Shown here in pieces: positions 33,829-43,035 of a stretch of 64,000 nt of DNA (position 1 is its first letter; each line of letters starts with the position of its first letter). The DNA is from CAVVIO01 sp963748095 (GTDB taxonomy: Bacteria; Bacteroidota; Bacteroidia; Bacteroidales; UBA10428), in the NCBI GenBank assembly GCA_963748095.1, contig CAVVIO010000097.1, forward strand, positions 62,001 through 126,000. The letters are read 5' to 3'. Below the pieces are notes generated by a model. It was given only the letters and a program-made list of their open reading frames with translations. It was not told the DNA's origin and made no database searches. The position numbers were made by a program, and so were the translations under genes.

Positions 33829-36009
33829 TTATCGAATTACAGACATTTCTTCAATCAGGTTATGCGCTCCTGCAAATTTATCAATAATAAATAATACATA
33901 CCGGATATCGACCGAGATGTTCCTGCACAATGCGGGATCGTAATAAAAATCGCTCACTGTTCCTTCCCAGTTACGGTCAAAATTAAGTCCGATAAGATTA
34001 CCGTCAGCATCCAGTACCGGGCTGCCCGAATTCCCTCCAGAAGTATGATTCGATGCCAGGAAACAAACTTGCATCGTACTGTCGGTTGCATAATCTCCAT
34101 AATCCTTTGATTCAAACAAAGTTTTAAGCTTATGTGGAACCCTGAATTCATGATCGGAAGAATCCTCTTTTTCCATGACCCCGCTCAAAGTGGTATAATA
34201 CTTATAAATTACCCCATCACGTGGTTCAAATCCCTCTACCTTACCATAGGTTAGCCGCATGGTTCTGTTGGCGTCAGGATAGAAATGTTTATCGGGCAGC
34301 ATACTTTTTAATCCCATAATATATTCCCCGTACAAGCTATTTATTTCCGTTTGGAGTCTTGAATAATCCGGTTGGATTTTACTGAAATACATGGTAGCAA
34401 AGCTTTTATACAAACGGAATCCGGGATCTTCTTTTAATATTATTGCCGAAGCTGGCGACAGATTTTTTAGAAATTTATCAAGACGATTTTTATTTGTAAA
34501 TATGGATTTTTGAAACACGTATTCGCAGTATTTATCCAAATCTCCATTGAATTTTTTCTTTATAAGATGGTATTCAGCAGGGAAAAATTTCTCAGGTACA
34601 TTCCTGAAATATTCATTCAACATAGTAACAAATATCTTCTGATCAATATCCCTGCTATAATCTTTAAAAAAAGAGGCGGTAGTTCCTTCCATCGATTTTT
34701 TCATCTTAGCAATCTCACTTGTTTCATATTCATCCGGAATATGTGTAATATCGACAAACCTGGAAATAAAAGCCATTAATTCAATATTCAATATCCCCTC
34801 CTGCAAATAGTCATTTGCCAGGTAAAGGGGTTTAAATTCATGATAGTCTTTACGGAATTGACCCAACAGATTACCATAAAGTGAAGACAGCGAGTCGTTG
34901 GATTGTGTCCATGTCTGAAATTCAGCTTCCAGCTTTTTCTTCGAACTAACAACATTGGCCTTATTAATGCCGGCTACAATTCCCTTCCACTTTTTCCATG
35001 AATTACCTGTGCCGGACTGTTTGGCAGCATATTTAATCCTGGTTTCGTCACTTTCATTCATGAATTTTTCCATGATCTTCAACCTTTCCTCCCGCAGTCT
35101 GATGTTGACAGGCAAACTTGATTCCGCAATTAAATTTATGGCTTCGGATGTAAGGTACTCTTCAGTCTGACCGGGATAACCAAGTATCATAGTAAAATCA
35201 CCCTTCTTTGCTCCTTTTAAAGAAATATTCAGAAATTTTTTTGGTATGTAGGGAACATTATTGGGTGAGTAAGCTGCTGGTTGGTTCAACGTATCAGCAT
35301 AAATCCTGAAAAGTGAGAAATCACCGGTTTGTCTTGGCCACATCCAGTTATCAGTATCTCCCCCGAATTTTCCGATTGCTGAAGGAGGTGCCCCGACTAA
35401 CCTGACATCGTCGAATTGCTCATAAACGAACAGATAATACTGGTCGGCATAAAAGAACGGTTCTATTTCAGCTTTATAATGGGTATTTATAACAGCTTCC
35501 TGTTCCAGAAATTTGATACGATCGCGAATGATTTGCTTTTTTTGCATCTCATTCATTGTATCATTTACATAAGGTATAATTTGCGAAGTAACATCTTCCA
35601 TCCGTACCAGGAATCGTACCCACAACCCCGGATTTGGTAATTCATCTGCCCCATTCATAGCCCAGAAACCATTGGTAATATAATCATTATCGAGCGTACT
35701 GTGTTGTTGAATCCGGCTCAAACCGCAATGATAATTTGTTAACAACAATCCCGATCCTGATATCAGTTCGGCTGTGCATCCTCCGCCGAACCAAACAACC
35801 GCGTCTTTGAGACAGGCTTTGTTAACGGAATAAATATCTTCTGCCGTTAGGTGAAAACCTTTTTGTTGCATCTCGTGGATAACTTCTTTCTCTATCAGCA
35901 AGGGTATCCACAAACCCTCCCCTGCCATTACGATGGAAATCCGGGATAAGAGCAGGATCACCAACACCACTCCACGTATTTTGATTCTGTTATAAAATAA
36001 ATTTCGCAT
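33829..36009 (-). CDS. S46-family dipeptidyl-peptidase, DPP11-like (Asp/Glu-specific)
   Basis: S46 peptidases remove dipeptides from oligopeptides in the periplasm of asaccharolytic and environmental Bacteroidota. The 726-residue product has a signal peptide (VVLVILLLSRISIVMA), the His of the triad in TNYHCG (His94), DTDNWMWPRQTGDF with the Asp (about residue 228), and the Ser in GGNSGSP (Ser661). Arg679 in FDRNWE lies 18 residues after Ser661, the same offset as Ser655/Arg673 of DPP11, whereas DPP7 has Gly there; this points to DPP11 specificity for Asp/Glu at P1. It is 6 nt from the following MBL-fold gene. Confidence 0.9.
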   Translation of the reverse strand: MRNLFYNRIKIRGVVLVILLLSRISIVMAGEGLWIPLLIEKEVIHEMQQKGFHLTAEDIYSVNKACLKDAVVWFGGGCTAELISGSGLLLTNYHCGLSRIQQHSTLDNDYITNGFWAMNGADELPNPGLWVRFLVRMEDVTSQIIPYVNDTMNEMQKKQIIRDRIKFLEQEAVINTHYKAEIEPFFYADQYYLFVYEQFDDVRLVGAPPSAIGKFGGDTDNWMWPRQTGDFSLFRIYADTLNQPAAYSPNNVPYIPKKFLNISLKGAKKGDFTMILGYPGQTEEYLTSEAINLIAESSLPVNIRLREERLKIMEKFMNESDETRIKYAAKQSGTGNSWKKWKGIVAGINKANVVSSKKKLEAEFQTWTQSNDSLSSLYGNLLGQFRKDYHEFKPLYLANDYLQEGILNIELMAFISRFVDITHIPDEYETSEIAKMKKSMEGTTASFFKDYSRDIDQKIFVTMLNEYFRNVPEKFFPAEYHLIKKKFNGDLDKYCEYVFQKSIFTNKNRLDKFLKNLSPASAIILKEDPGFRLYKSFATMYFSKIQPDYSRLQTEINSLYGEYIMGLKSMLPDKHFYPDANRTMRLTYGKVEGFEPRDGVIYKYYTTLSGVMEKEDSSDHEFRVPHKLKTLFESKDYGDYATDSTMQVCFLASNHTSGGNSGSPVLDADGNLIGLNFDRNWEGTVSDFYYDPALCRNISVDIRYVLFIIDKFAGAHNLIEEMSVIR

Positions 36010-36018
36010 ATCCTTTTA

Positions 36019-36615
36019 TTATAAATTTGTAATAAACTCTGACAATTTCTGGTAAAGTTCCTGCACCGGAAGTCCCATCACATTGAAATAAGAACCTTCT
36101 ATTTTTTCAATACCGGCATAACCGATCCATTCCTGGATACCATAAGCACCGGCTTTATCATATGGTCTGAAATTATCAATGTAATAGTTAATCTCATTAT
36201 CGGATAAAGTTCGAAAATACACATCTGTCTTATTACAAAATGACACTTCCTTTCCTTCGGTTTTAATACAAATCCCGGTTAATACTTCATGCTTTTTCCC
36301 TGAAAGTTTTTTAAGAATAGCCACTGCATCTGCACGGTCTTTCGGCTTGTTTATAACCTCGTTATCGAGCCATACAATGGTATCGGCAGTAATAAGGATC
36401 GTTTTACGGTCGAGTAGGTTTGTGTAATGTTGTGCTTTATGGGTAGCCAGATATACCGGTATCTGATCGTAAAAAAGATTATCAGGATAAGATTCATCAA
36501 TCCCGTTGAGAACCTCTACCGTGAATCCAATTCCCAGTTCTTTCAGCAGATACTGCCGCCGCGGAGATTGCGAACCCAGTATTATTTTGTAATTTTTAAT
36601 TTTGTCCAACAACAT
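36019..36615 (-). CDS. maf: Maf-family nucleotide pyrophosphatase
   Basis: Maf proteins hydrolyse non-canonical nucleoside triphosphates to monophosphates (house-cleaning) and are tied to division arrest. The 198-residue product has the family motifs: LGSQSPRRQYLLKELGI (S-x-S-P-R-R at the N-terminus, substrate binding), ITADTIVWLDN with the catalytic Asp, and KPKDRADAVAILKKLSGKKHEVLTG. Length is normal. It sits in a block with the UbiA, KdsC-like and DUF2520 genes, a gene order I recognise from other Bacteroidota, 9 nt before the S46 gene. Confidence 0.94.
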   Translation of the reverse strand: MLLDKIKNYKIILGSQSPRRQYLLKELGIGFTVEVLNGIDESYPDNLFYDQIPVYLATHKAQHYTNLLDRKTILITADTIVWLDNEVINKPKDRADAVAILKKLSGKKHEVLTGICIKTEGKEVSFCNKTDVYFRTLSDNEINYYIDNFRPYDKAGAYGIQEWIGYAGIEKIEGSYFNVMGLPVQELYQKLSEFITNL

Positions 36616-36627
36616 TTCCGGTTCACG

Positions 36628-37599
36628 TCAAAATTTTGTGTTGATTATATAATCGGCAACCAATGCATATAATATTCCGGCCAACATAATTGCTTTTAAC
36701 AAAGTACTTAATAGATGATAATTTTTTTTATTATTTGCTTTTATTGTGAGAATTACTCCTAAAATCATAGGAATGATAAGCGTAATTAACATATACCATA
36801 AAGTAATCCTGTCTGTAAGATAAATAAAATAAATGTAAAAAACAGCAATAATTGTCACAAATAATAACACGATAATGATCAGTTTTGTGAGGCGAACACC
36901 AATAACAACAGGCAGTGTTTGCCGTCCAAAGGCCTGATCGCCCTCAAAATCTTCCACATCTTTTATAATTTCTCGTGTCAGAGTGGTGATAAAAGCAAAA
37001 CTTGAAAAACCAAGAATCCATCCTGTGAGGTAATGAAAACTGGCACCCATACCGGCAAGAATATTGCCATAGGTACGGTTCAATAAGGGTACCTCAAACA
37101 ATAAGACTATAAGCGGCACTAATGCTACCAATATGGAAACTATCAGGTTGCCTATAAGCAACTGCCTTTTGTAAGTAGTGGAATAGAACCACAATATCCC
37201 GCTTATTATTATAAATATCAATCCCAGGTTAGGCAGACCTATCGAATACGCCAGGTAAAATCCGATAATTATCGCCAGGCCATTCAACACAATATGTATA
37301 GCCATTGCCGATCTTCTTTTAATAATGGTGCCGACAATTACCGTTTCAGGGCGATTCACCATATCGGTTTTACGATCGAAATAATCGTTAATCACATAAC
37401 CTCCTGCAGATAAGAAAACAGTTGAAAGCACAAGTAAAAAAAACTGAAGATCACTAAACTGTAACTGAAATCCGTTCACCTTTAGGATAGGAAAGATTAC
37501 TGCCCACCGCATAAGGTACATGGTGACAATAATGATCAGCAGGTTCGGATAGCGGATCAACCGAAAAAAAGCAGCTGTTATATTTTTTCTGTTTACCAT
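36628..37599 (-). CDS. UbiA-superfamily prenyltransferase, integral membrane
   Basis: The 323-residue product is an integral membrane protein with about eight or nine hydrophobic helices. The first Asp-rich motif is NDYFDRKTDMVNRP (about residue 71) and the second is KDVEDFEGDQAFGRQTLP (about residue 215), the two Mg-prenyl diphosphate sites of UbiA enzymes. In Bacteroidota this gene is usually annotated as geranylgeranylglycerol-phosphate geranylgeranyltransferase; that substrate is taken from annotation habit, not from the sequence. It overlaps the KdsC-like gene by 7 nt. Confidence 0.88.
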   Translation of the reverse strand: MVNRKNITAAFFRLIRYPNLLIIIVTMYLMRWAVIFPILKVNGFQLQFSDLQFFLLVLSTVFLSAGGYVINDYFDRKTDMVNRPETVIVGTIIKRRSAMAIHIVLNGLAIIIGFYLAYSIGLPNLGLIFIIISGILWFYSTTYKRQLLIGNLIVSILVALVPLIVLLFEVPLLNRTYGNILAGMGASFHYLTGWILGFSSFAFITTLTREIIKDVEDFEGDQAFGRQTLPVVIGVRLTKLIIIVLLFVTIIAVFYIYFIYLTDRITLWYMLITLIIPMILGVILTIKANNKKNYHLLSTLLKAIMLAGILYALVADYIINTKF

Positions 37600-38114
37600 G
37601 AAAAAGCATCTTCATTTAACCATTTGCCGTGCAGGCGAAGCACCTGTTCTATCACATCCCGCACACATCCTTCACCACCCTTTTTATCGGAAATATACTG
37701 CGATATCTGCCGAATTTCTTCGGCAGCATCGGCCGGACAGGTGGGGATCCCCACTTTCCGCATTATCTCATAATCAGGCAGGTCATCGCCCATGTAAAGG
37801 ATATTTTTATGATCTAGCTGGTATTTATTCCGGTAGTCCTCGTAATCATCCCACTTATCAGATGATTTCAGGTAAATATCCGTTACCCCAAGATTTCTGA
37901 ATCTCTTTTCCACCATTTGCGAGTTACCTCCGGTAATGACTGCTACAGGATATCCCTTTTTAATACAATATTGAATGGCATACCCGTCTTTTATATTCAT
38001 GGTTCGCACAAATTCACCTCCCGGATACAGGATCACACTGCCATCGGTAAGCACGCCATCCACGTCGAAGGCAAACGCTTTAACATGCTGCAGATATTCT
38101 TTGAAGTTGGTCAT
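37593..38114 (-). CDS. HAD-family phosphatase, KdsC-like
   Basis: The 173-residue product has the C0-type HAD layout of KDO-8-phosphate phosphatase: motif I FDVDGVLTDG (about residues 16-25), motif II VITGGNS, motif III/IV KILYMGDDLPD-like (MGDDLPDYEIM, about 119). KdsC hydrolyses 3-deoxy-manno-octulosonate 8-phosphate for LPS inner core. No other KDO gene is in the window, so the role could also be a different sugar phosphatase. It overlaps the UbiA gene by 7 nt and follows the DUF2520 gene in the same block. Confidence 0.88.
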   Translation of the reverse strand: MTNFKEYLQHVKAFAFDVDGVLTDGSVILYPGGEFVRTMNIKDGYAIQYCIKKGYPVAVITGGNSQMVEKRFRNLGVTDIYLKSSDKWDDYEDYRNKYQLDHKNILYMGDDLPDYEIMRKVGIPTCPADAAEEIRQISQYISDKKGGEGCVRDVIEQVLRLHGKWLNEDAFSW

Positions 38115-38189
38115 TATTGAGGTATTTGATTTTTATCCCTGCAAAGATAAATTTATAATTAAAACGGAACTAATGCATATAATATTGAA

Positions 38190-38981
38190 TTAAAAAGAAC
38201 TCTCCGTATATGTTTTATTAATGGCGCGGGATAGTAATTCATATATTTTCTTTACCTGCGGATTTTCCTCCAGCATGTGAAGATGTTCTTCCATAATTTT
38301 CGTGTTATTTCTCATGGCTGGCCCGGTTTGCGCATTAAAAGGGGTAAGTTCACCGATCTTTTCTGCCGTTTCCATGATCAATGGTTTGAGTAAATCGAAA
38401 GATAACCGGTTCTCGGCCAGGTATTCGTCAGCCAGTTTATACATATAGTTTGTAAAATTACTGGCAATGACGGCTGCCAGGTGCAGTTTTTTTCTTTCAG
38501 CAGAATTGATGTTGTGAACATTGTCAGACAGCAATTGTGCCAGTTGAAATAATGTTTTCCTGTTTTCTTCATTGTTGGCTTCAACGCAAAAAGGGATATT
38601 CACCCATTCAAGCTTCCTTTTTTTTGTAAAAGTCTGTAACGGATAAAAAACCCCGTAATTTTTCAATTTACCTTCAAAAACTGATATCGATATACTTCCG
38701 GCTGTATGTACAGTCAGTTTCTCTTTAAAACTGATATTGTCCGGTATTTCCTGAATAATGTCATCGGTAACAGCAATAATATATAGATCGGCTGTCGGCT
38801 GAATTTCAGCAAAATCAGAAGTAAATTCTGCAGCAACTTTCAGCGCCAGTTCCTGTGCTTTTGCAGTTGTTCTGCTATACACCTGTTTTATAGGCATCCC
38901 TTTTTCATAAAAAGCACGGGCCAGGTGCCAGGCGACATTTCCGGCCCCGATAAAAGTGATGGATCTGATCTTGTCCGTCAT
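38190..38981 (-). CDS. Rossmann-like and DUF2520 domain protein
   Basis: The 263-residue product starts with a nucleotide-binding Rossmann segment IRSITFIGAGNVAWHLARAF (GxGNxxxxL) like that of ProC or F420-dependent reductases, and has a C-terminal all-helical DUF2520 domain (KLHLAAVIASNFTNYMY and DLLKPLIMETAEK). The function of this family is not established; an NAD(P)-dependent oxidoreductase role is inferred from the fold. It overlaps the upstream glycosyltransferase-like gene by 4 nt (ATGA). Confidence 0.88.
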   Translation of the reverse strand: MTDKIRSITFIGAGNVAWHLARAFYEKGMPIKQVYSRTTAKAQELALKVAAEFTSDFAEIQPTADLYIIAVTDDIIQEIPDNISFKEKLTVHTAGSISISVFEGKLKNYGVFYPLQTFTKKRKLEWVNIPFCVEANNEENRKTLFQLAQLLSDNVHNINSAERKKLHLAAVIASNFTNYMYKLADEYLAENRLSFDLLKPLIMETAEKIGELTPFNAQTGPAMRNNTKIMEEHLHMLEENPQVKKIYELLSRAINKTYTESSF

Positions 38982-41002
38982 TGCTTTTTCAGCATCTTTT
39001 TATACAAATCAATCCGATCGTAATTAATCTTATATAAATAAGCCGGTTCATCATTGTTGTCACCAATCTGCTGAACCAGTGTAAATATTCCCGGGTATTT
39101 CTGCTCGATAAAATACATATACCTCAAAATGGTATTGATCGTTCTGTCTGTTTTCATTGCAGGATTAATTCGGAGGCTGGCCCTTATAATATAATCCACA
39201 CCGCCTTTTTTCAGAATATTAATAAGCGTGTCGGGTACTACCGCGTAAGATGATAAGCCACCCAGATCAACTGTTTTTTTCAATGAATCGAGACTCATAT
39301 TGCAGTTTAATCCATCATTGTGAAGCGACTGACGGAATGTCGGATCGTTCGAATTCAGGTCATAAATGCCATAAACAATCTTTCCATCGTTTACGAAAGC
39401 CACATTCTGAACCATGAAGTAAAGTTTCAGATTATCAGAAATAGTATTACTGACCAATAGCCGGGGATCAACGATACAAAAATCTTTATTTTGTTCTTTT
39501 AACCTTAATATTACCGTATCGGGATTTTCAACCGGAAAACGGTATATTGAGTAAAATTCTTTTCCTTTTCCATATACAAATGACATAGAAGACTTACGAG
39601 AAGCAACGACCGCATTTTTCGGAAGATTTTCGCTCGCCCATTCACTCATCTTTAAAAAGTTTACCCAATCGGGCGTAAAACCATAGTAAAGATTTCCATG
39701 AATATTCCTTGCAAGAACCTTACTGTTTGATTTTGCTTTCTTTACGGATATTCCGAATGTATGGAACATAATGATCATTAAAAACAAAACCAATAGGAAC
39801 TGGAGTATTCCCCAGTGTTTCTTTTTCGAAAGCTGATAGATTCCCCATGAAAAATAAAGTAATATCAGTGGAGTAAAAACCAGAATCAGTCGAAGCTGAC
39901 CCCATTTCTGCTGGAGTGTAATAAAGGTGATAAAGATGGCAATGCCCAGGTACATTCCAACAAAGCGCATGACTTTACTTTTGCGGAAAGCATATATCAA
40001 TACTACAATAAACAATACGTACATTATAATGGTCAGAAATCCGCTTGTCCCAGCTGTCATCTCGTTTTTGAAGCCGGTAATCACAAAAAAGTGCTTGGAC
40101 AGGTATATTTTCGAATTTTCGATAAACCGGGTAATCATACCGGCAAAATCTTCGGTACCTGCAGCTGCATTATAAGGATCTTTATAGAAAATTTCATTTA
40201 TTCTTCCCGAATTACCGCCACCTGGTCCGAATCCCCACACTATCCATTTATACAAGTTATAGGGTATGGCAAAAATCAGAAAGGAAAGTACGGAATACAG
40301 GGCTGCCCTGTATTTTCTGTCGATAAGGAAAAATATAATGATAGCTATCAGCATTCCATAACCAATATTCCTGGTTGTTCCCAGCAACAGGGAAAGCACA
40401 CCGAAAGAAAGCCACCATCCCAGAGGCCGGAAACCTTTCATTTTTCCTTCTTCCACAGTATCCATCAAATGGAAGAAAACAAATATTACTATCGATTGTA
40501 AAAACAGAAACAGTGCCTCGCTATAGGTCTGACTGGCAAAATACAGAAGGTAGGAATTAACAGCAGTAATAATAACCACCAGGCTCAATAAAGTAGACGA
40601 TATCCGGTTTTTAAAAGCAAGGTAGAAAAATACTAGGTGCCCGACTATCAATAAAAAAGATATGATCTTAAAAACAATCAGGTTGACACCGAAGATCAGC
40701 ATGGGCAAACTAAGAAAAATTGGGTAAAACGATCCATGCCAGGTCGGAAAATTTACTCCTTCAAGAAATTTTTTGGCACTGACAATGTAACTCGAGTCAT
40801 CACCTCCTTCGCTTATTTTCACGTCGAATAAGTATATTCCCAGCACAACTGTCAGTAATAATGAAATATACAATATCTTATCCTTGTTTTTATCAAAGAA
40901 AGTATCCATAATGGAAATAAAGTCTTTCTTAACAGGCTCCTGATTGGTTGGTTTGTTACTTTTTTTCTTTTTGTAACTTTTGAGATCTTTGGTTTTAGGC
41001 AT
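38978..41002 (-). CDS. GT39/PMT-like polytopic membrane glycosyltransferase
   Basis: The 674-residue product begins with a very basic N-terminus (KSYKKKKSNKPTNQEPVKK), then a first helix and an acidic loop SEGGDDSSYIVSAKKFLEG, which matches the early Asp/Asp site of dolichyl/undecaprenyl-phosphate glycosyltransferases. About ten to twelve hydrophobic helices follow to residue about 430, then a soluble periplasmic domain of about 230 residues. Such enzymes move sugars from lipid-phosphate donors to proteins or glycans in the inner membrane. Acceptor unknown. It is the first gene of the minus-strand block and faces the methyltransferase-glycosyltransferase gene. Confidence 0.8.
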   Translation of the reverse strand: MPKTKDLKSYKKKKSNKPTNQEPVKKDFISIMDTFFDKNKDKILYISLLLTVVLGIYLFDVKISEGGDDSSYIVSAKKFLEGVNFPTWHGSFYPIFLSLPMLIFGVNLIVFKIISFLLIVGHLVFFYLAFKNRISSTLLSLVVIITAVNSYLLYFASQTYSEALFLFLQSIVIFVFFHLMDTVEEGKMKGFRPLGWWLSFGVLSLLLGTTRNIGYGMLIAIIIFFLIDRKYRAALYSVLSFLIFAIPYNLYKWIVWGFGPGGGNSGRINEIFYKDPYNAAAGTEDFAGMITRFIENSKIYLSKHFFVITGFKNEMTAGTSGFLTIIMYVLFIVVLIYAFRKSKVMRFVGMYLGIAIFITFITLQQKWGQLRLILVFTPLILLYFSWGIYQLSKKKHWGILQFLLVLFLMIIMFHTFGISVKKAKSNSKVLARNIHGNLYYGFTPDWVNFLKMSEWASENLPKNAVVASRKSSMSFVYGKGKEFYSIYRFPVENPDTVILRLKEQNKDFCIVDPRLLVSNTISDNLKLYFMVQNVAFVNDGKIVYGIYDLNSNDPTFRQSLHNDGLNCNMSLDSLKKTVDLGGLSSYAVVPDTLINILKKGGVDYIIRASLRINPAMKTDRTINTILRYMYFIEQKYPGIFTLVQQIGDNNDEPAYLYKINYDRIDLYKKMLKKQ

Positions 41003-41126
41003 TACCGTCAGTTTTTAGGAAAAAACATCTTTTTGATAAAATAAATGTCGCAAATTACAAAATTTCTTACAACTCTTACATGCGTTATTATTTAAGTTTA
41101 TATTTTCACAAAAAAACAAATAACAT

Positions 41127-41134
41127 TACTTTTG
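41127..41134 (+). promoter_or_regulatory. Bacteroidota-type -7 box upstream of the methyltransferase-glycosyltransferase gene
   Basis: TACTTTTG matches TAnnTTTG; it lies 25 nt before the ATG at 41160, giving a short leader. The upstream -33 element is not clear. Confidence 0.5.
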
Positions 41135-41159
41135 GAGATTTTAACAGCAACCATATTCA

Positions 41160-42566
41160 ATGTACAACACCAGTAACTTAATCGAATACTATGACCGGCT
41201 GGCCCTGAAAAGGGACAAATGGAAAAAGAGAAACCGCTTATATCACAAGGTACTCGAAAAATATATTTCTTTTATAATTCCGCCCGATTCAAAGGTAATC
41301 GAACTGGGATGTGGTACCGGCAACCTGCTGAATGCAGTCAAACCCAGTAAAGGTACAGGTATCGATTTTTCACCTGTAATGATAGAGACTGCCCGTATGA
41401 AATATCCGGATCTTACTTTTATATGTGCCGATGCCGGGGATTTTGACCTGGGTGAAAAATTTGACTATATCATTTTATCCGATCTGCTAAGTTGCCTGGT
41501 GGACATTCAAAATGTTTTCAGTAACATAAAGAAGATATGCCACGCTCACACCAAAATCATTATATCGAATTACAACTATTTCTGGGAACCCTTTCTGAGG
41601 TTTGGGGAATGGATACGGCTTAAAGCAAAGCAGCCCAACCAAAACTGGATTTCCGTGAACGACATCAACAACCTGCTGTACCTGGAAGGTTTTGAGATGA
41701 TAAAGCTCGAAAGAAAATTATTATTCCCAAAATATATTCCGTTGTTTCATTTTATTTTCAATAAGGTGCTGGCAAACCTGCCGCTCTTCAATTTGCTCAA
41801 CCTCATCAATTTTATCACGGCAAGGCCTTTATTTCCCGAAGAACAGTCCTATTCCGTTTCCGTTCTTGTTCCTGCCCGTAACGAAAAAGGCAACATTGAA
41901 AATGCCGTGCTGCGCACTCCTAAATTCGGATACAACCAGCAGTTTATTTTTGTGGAGGGAAATTCATCTGACGGTACCTATGAGGAAATGCTGCGGGTAA
42001 AAGAAAAGTACAAAGAACTGGATATTCTGGTGATGAAACAATCGGGCAAAGGCAAGGGAAATGCTGTGCGTGAAGGTTTCGAAAAAGCCACGGGGGATAT
42101 CCTGATGATCCTGGATGCCGACCTCACCACCCCTCCCGAGGACATGCCTAAATTTTACGAGGCAATCTCGAAAAACCGGGGTGAATTCATCAACGGTTGC
42201 CGGCTGGTATACCCCATGGAAAAGCAGGCTATGCGATTTTTAAATTACATGGGGAATAAATTTTTCGGCTTGTTCTTTTCATACCTGCTGGGACAACGCC
42301 TGAAAGACACGTTATGTGGTACAAAAGTGCTGTTCAGACAGGATTATATTAAAATAAAAGAAAACCGCAGCTATTTCGGTGACTTCGATCCTTTCGGCGA
42401 TTTCGACCTGTTATTCGGAGCATCGAAACTAAACCTTAAAATTACGGAAGTGATTGTAAGGTACCGAGACCGGGAATACGGTTCCACTCAGATAAGCCGC
42501 TTCAGGCACGGATTGCTGCTATTACGGATGAGTTTTTTTGCTGCACTTAAACTGAAATTCAAATAA
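41160..42566 (+). CDS. Fused class I SAM methyltransferase and GT2 glycosyltransferase
   Basis: The 468-residue product has two domains. Residues about 1-195: class I methyltransferase with SAM motif VIELGCGTGNLLNAV, TGIDFSPVMIETA and DYIILSDLLSCL. Residues about 230-450: family-2 glycosyltransferase with VSVLVPARNEKGNIENAV, the acidic DXD-type LDADLTTPPED and FGDFDLLFGASKL. The linker (about 195-230) has a hydrophobic stretch (FNLLNLINFI), so membrane association is likely. Fusions of this kind are found in Bacteroidota and may modify a lipid-linked sugar. A -7 box lies just upstream. The gene stands alone, divergent from the GT39-like gene. Confidence 0.9.
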   Translation: MYNTSNLIEYYDRLALKRDKWKKRNRLYHKVLEKYISFIIPPDSKVIELGCGTGNLLNAVKPSKGTGIDFSPVMIETARMKYPDLTFICADAGDFDLGEKFDYIILSDLLSCLVDIQNVFSNIKKICHAHTKIIISNYNYFWEPFLRFGEWIRLKAKQPNQNWISVNDINNLLYLEGFEMIKLERKLLFPKYIPLFHFIFNKVLANLPLFNLLNLINFITARPLFPEEQSYSVSVLVPARNEKGNIENAVLRTPKFGYNQQFIFVEGNSSDGTYEEMLRVKEKYKELDILVMKQSGKGKGNAVREGFEKATGDILMILDADLTTPPEDMPKFYEAISKNRGEFINGCRLVYPMEKQAMRFLNYMGNKFFGLFFSYLLGQRLKDTLCGTKVLFRQDYIKIKENRSYFGDFDPFGDFDLLFGASKLNLKITEVIVRYRDREYGSTQISRFRHGLLLLRMSFFAALKLKFK

Positions 42567-42616
42567 TCGGTTAGAAAAGAGTACCGACATAGGAAATTTC
42601 AAAATAATTTCGAAAG

Positions 42617-42636
42617 GGGCTTTAGCCCAATTTTTA
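42617..42636 (+). terminator. Weak hairpin after the methyltransferase-glycosyltransferase gene
   Basis: GGGC (42618-42621) and GCCC (42626-42629) with a 4-nt loop, followed by ATTTTT. Short stem. The rest of the 42567-43035 gap is AT-rich; a 77-codon minus-strand frame there lacks family signs. Confidence 0.4.
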
Positions 42637-43035
42637 GCCACAGATAAGAAAGTTATTAACTTATCTGCTGAATTTTAACTACCCTGATTATTTGCATCCC
42701 CTCCAGTCAAAATAAAAGTACTTGACTCGTATGTAGTTTTTTCATAAATTTATTAAACATTAATCGAATTTATATTAACGGATTAATGTAAATACGCGGC
42801 TGGAGGATATTTCCGGAAAGCTGGCAAAGAAAACCAGATACGGCTTCCCGGAAAAAACGGAATTGGAATTGCATCCGCAAAAAATAAAATTTCATCCCAG
42901 GTATTTGTGTATCTATATATTTTCAACCAAAAATTAACCTGTTTGCCCGGTTCTATTGCATTACAGAAGTAAATCCAGAAACCAAAAATAACTACCCTGC
43001 TTATCTTTTTTTTCATTAACCCTAAAATTAAACCT

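Noticed and set aside
42783..43016. A 77-codon minus-strand reading frame starting with a hydrophobic segment, upstream of the clan CD lipoprotein gene.
   Set aside because: No recognised family, odd composition (many aromatic and Pro residues), no clear ribosome site, and it overlaps the promoter region of the following gene. Could be a chance frame in an AT-rich gap.
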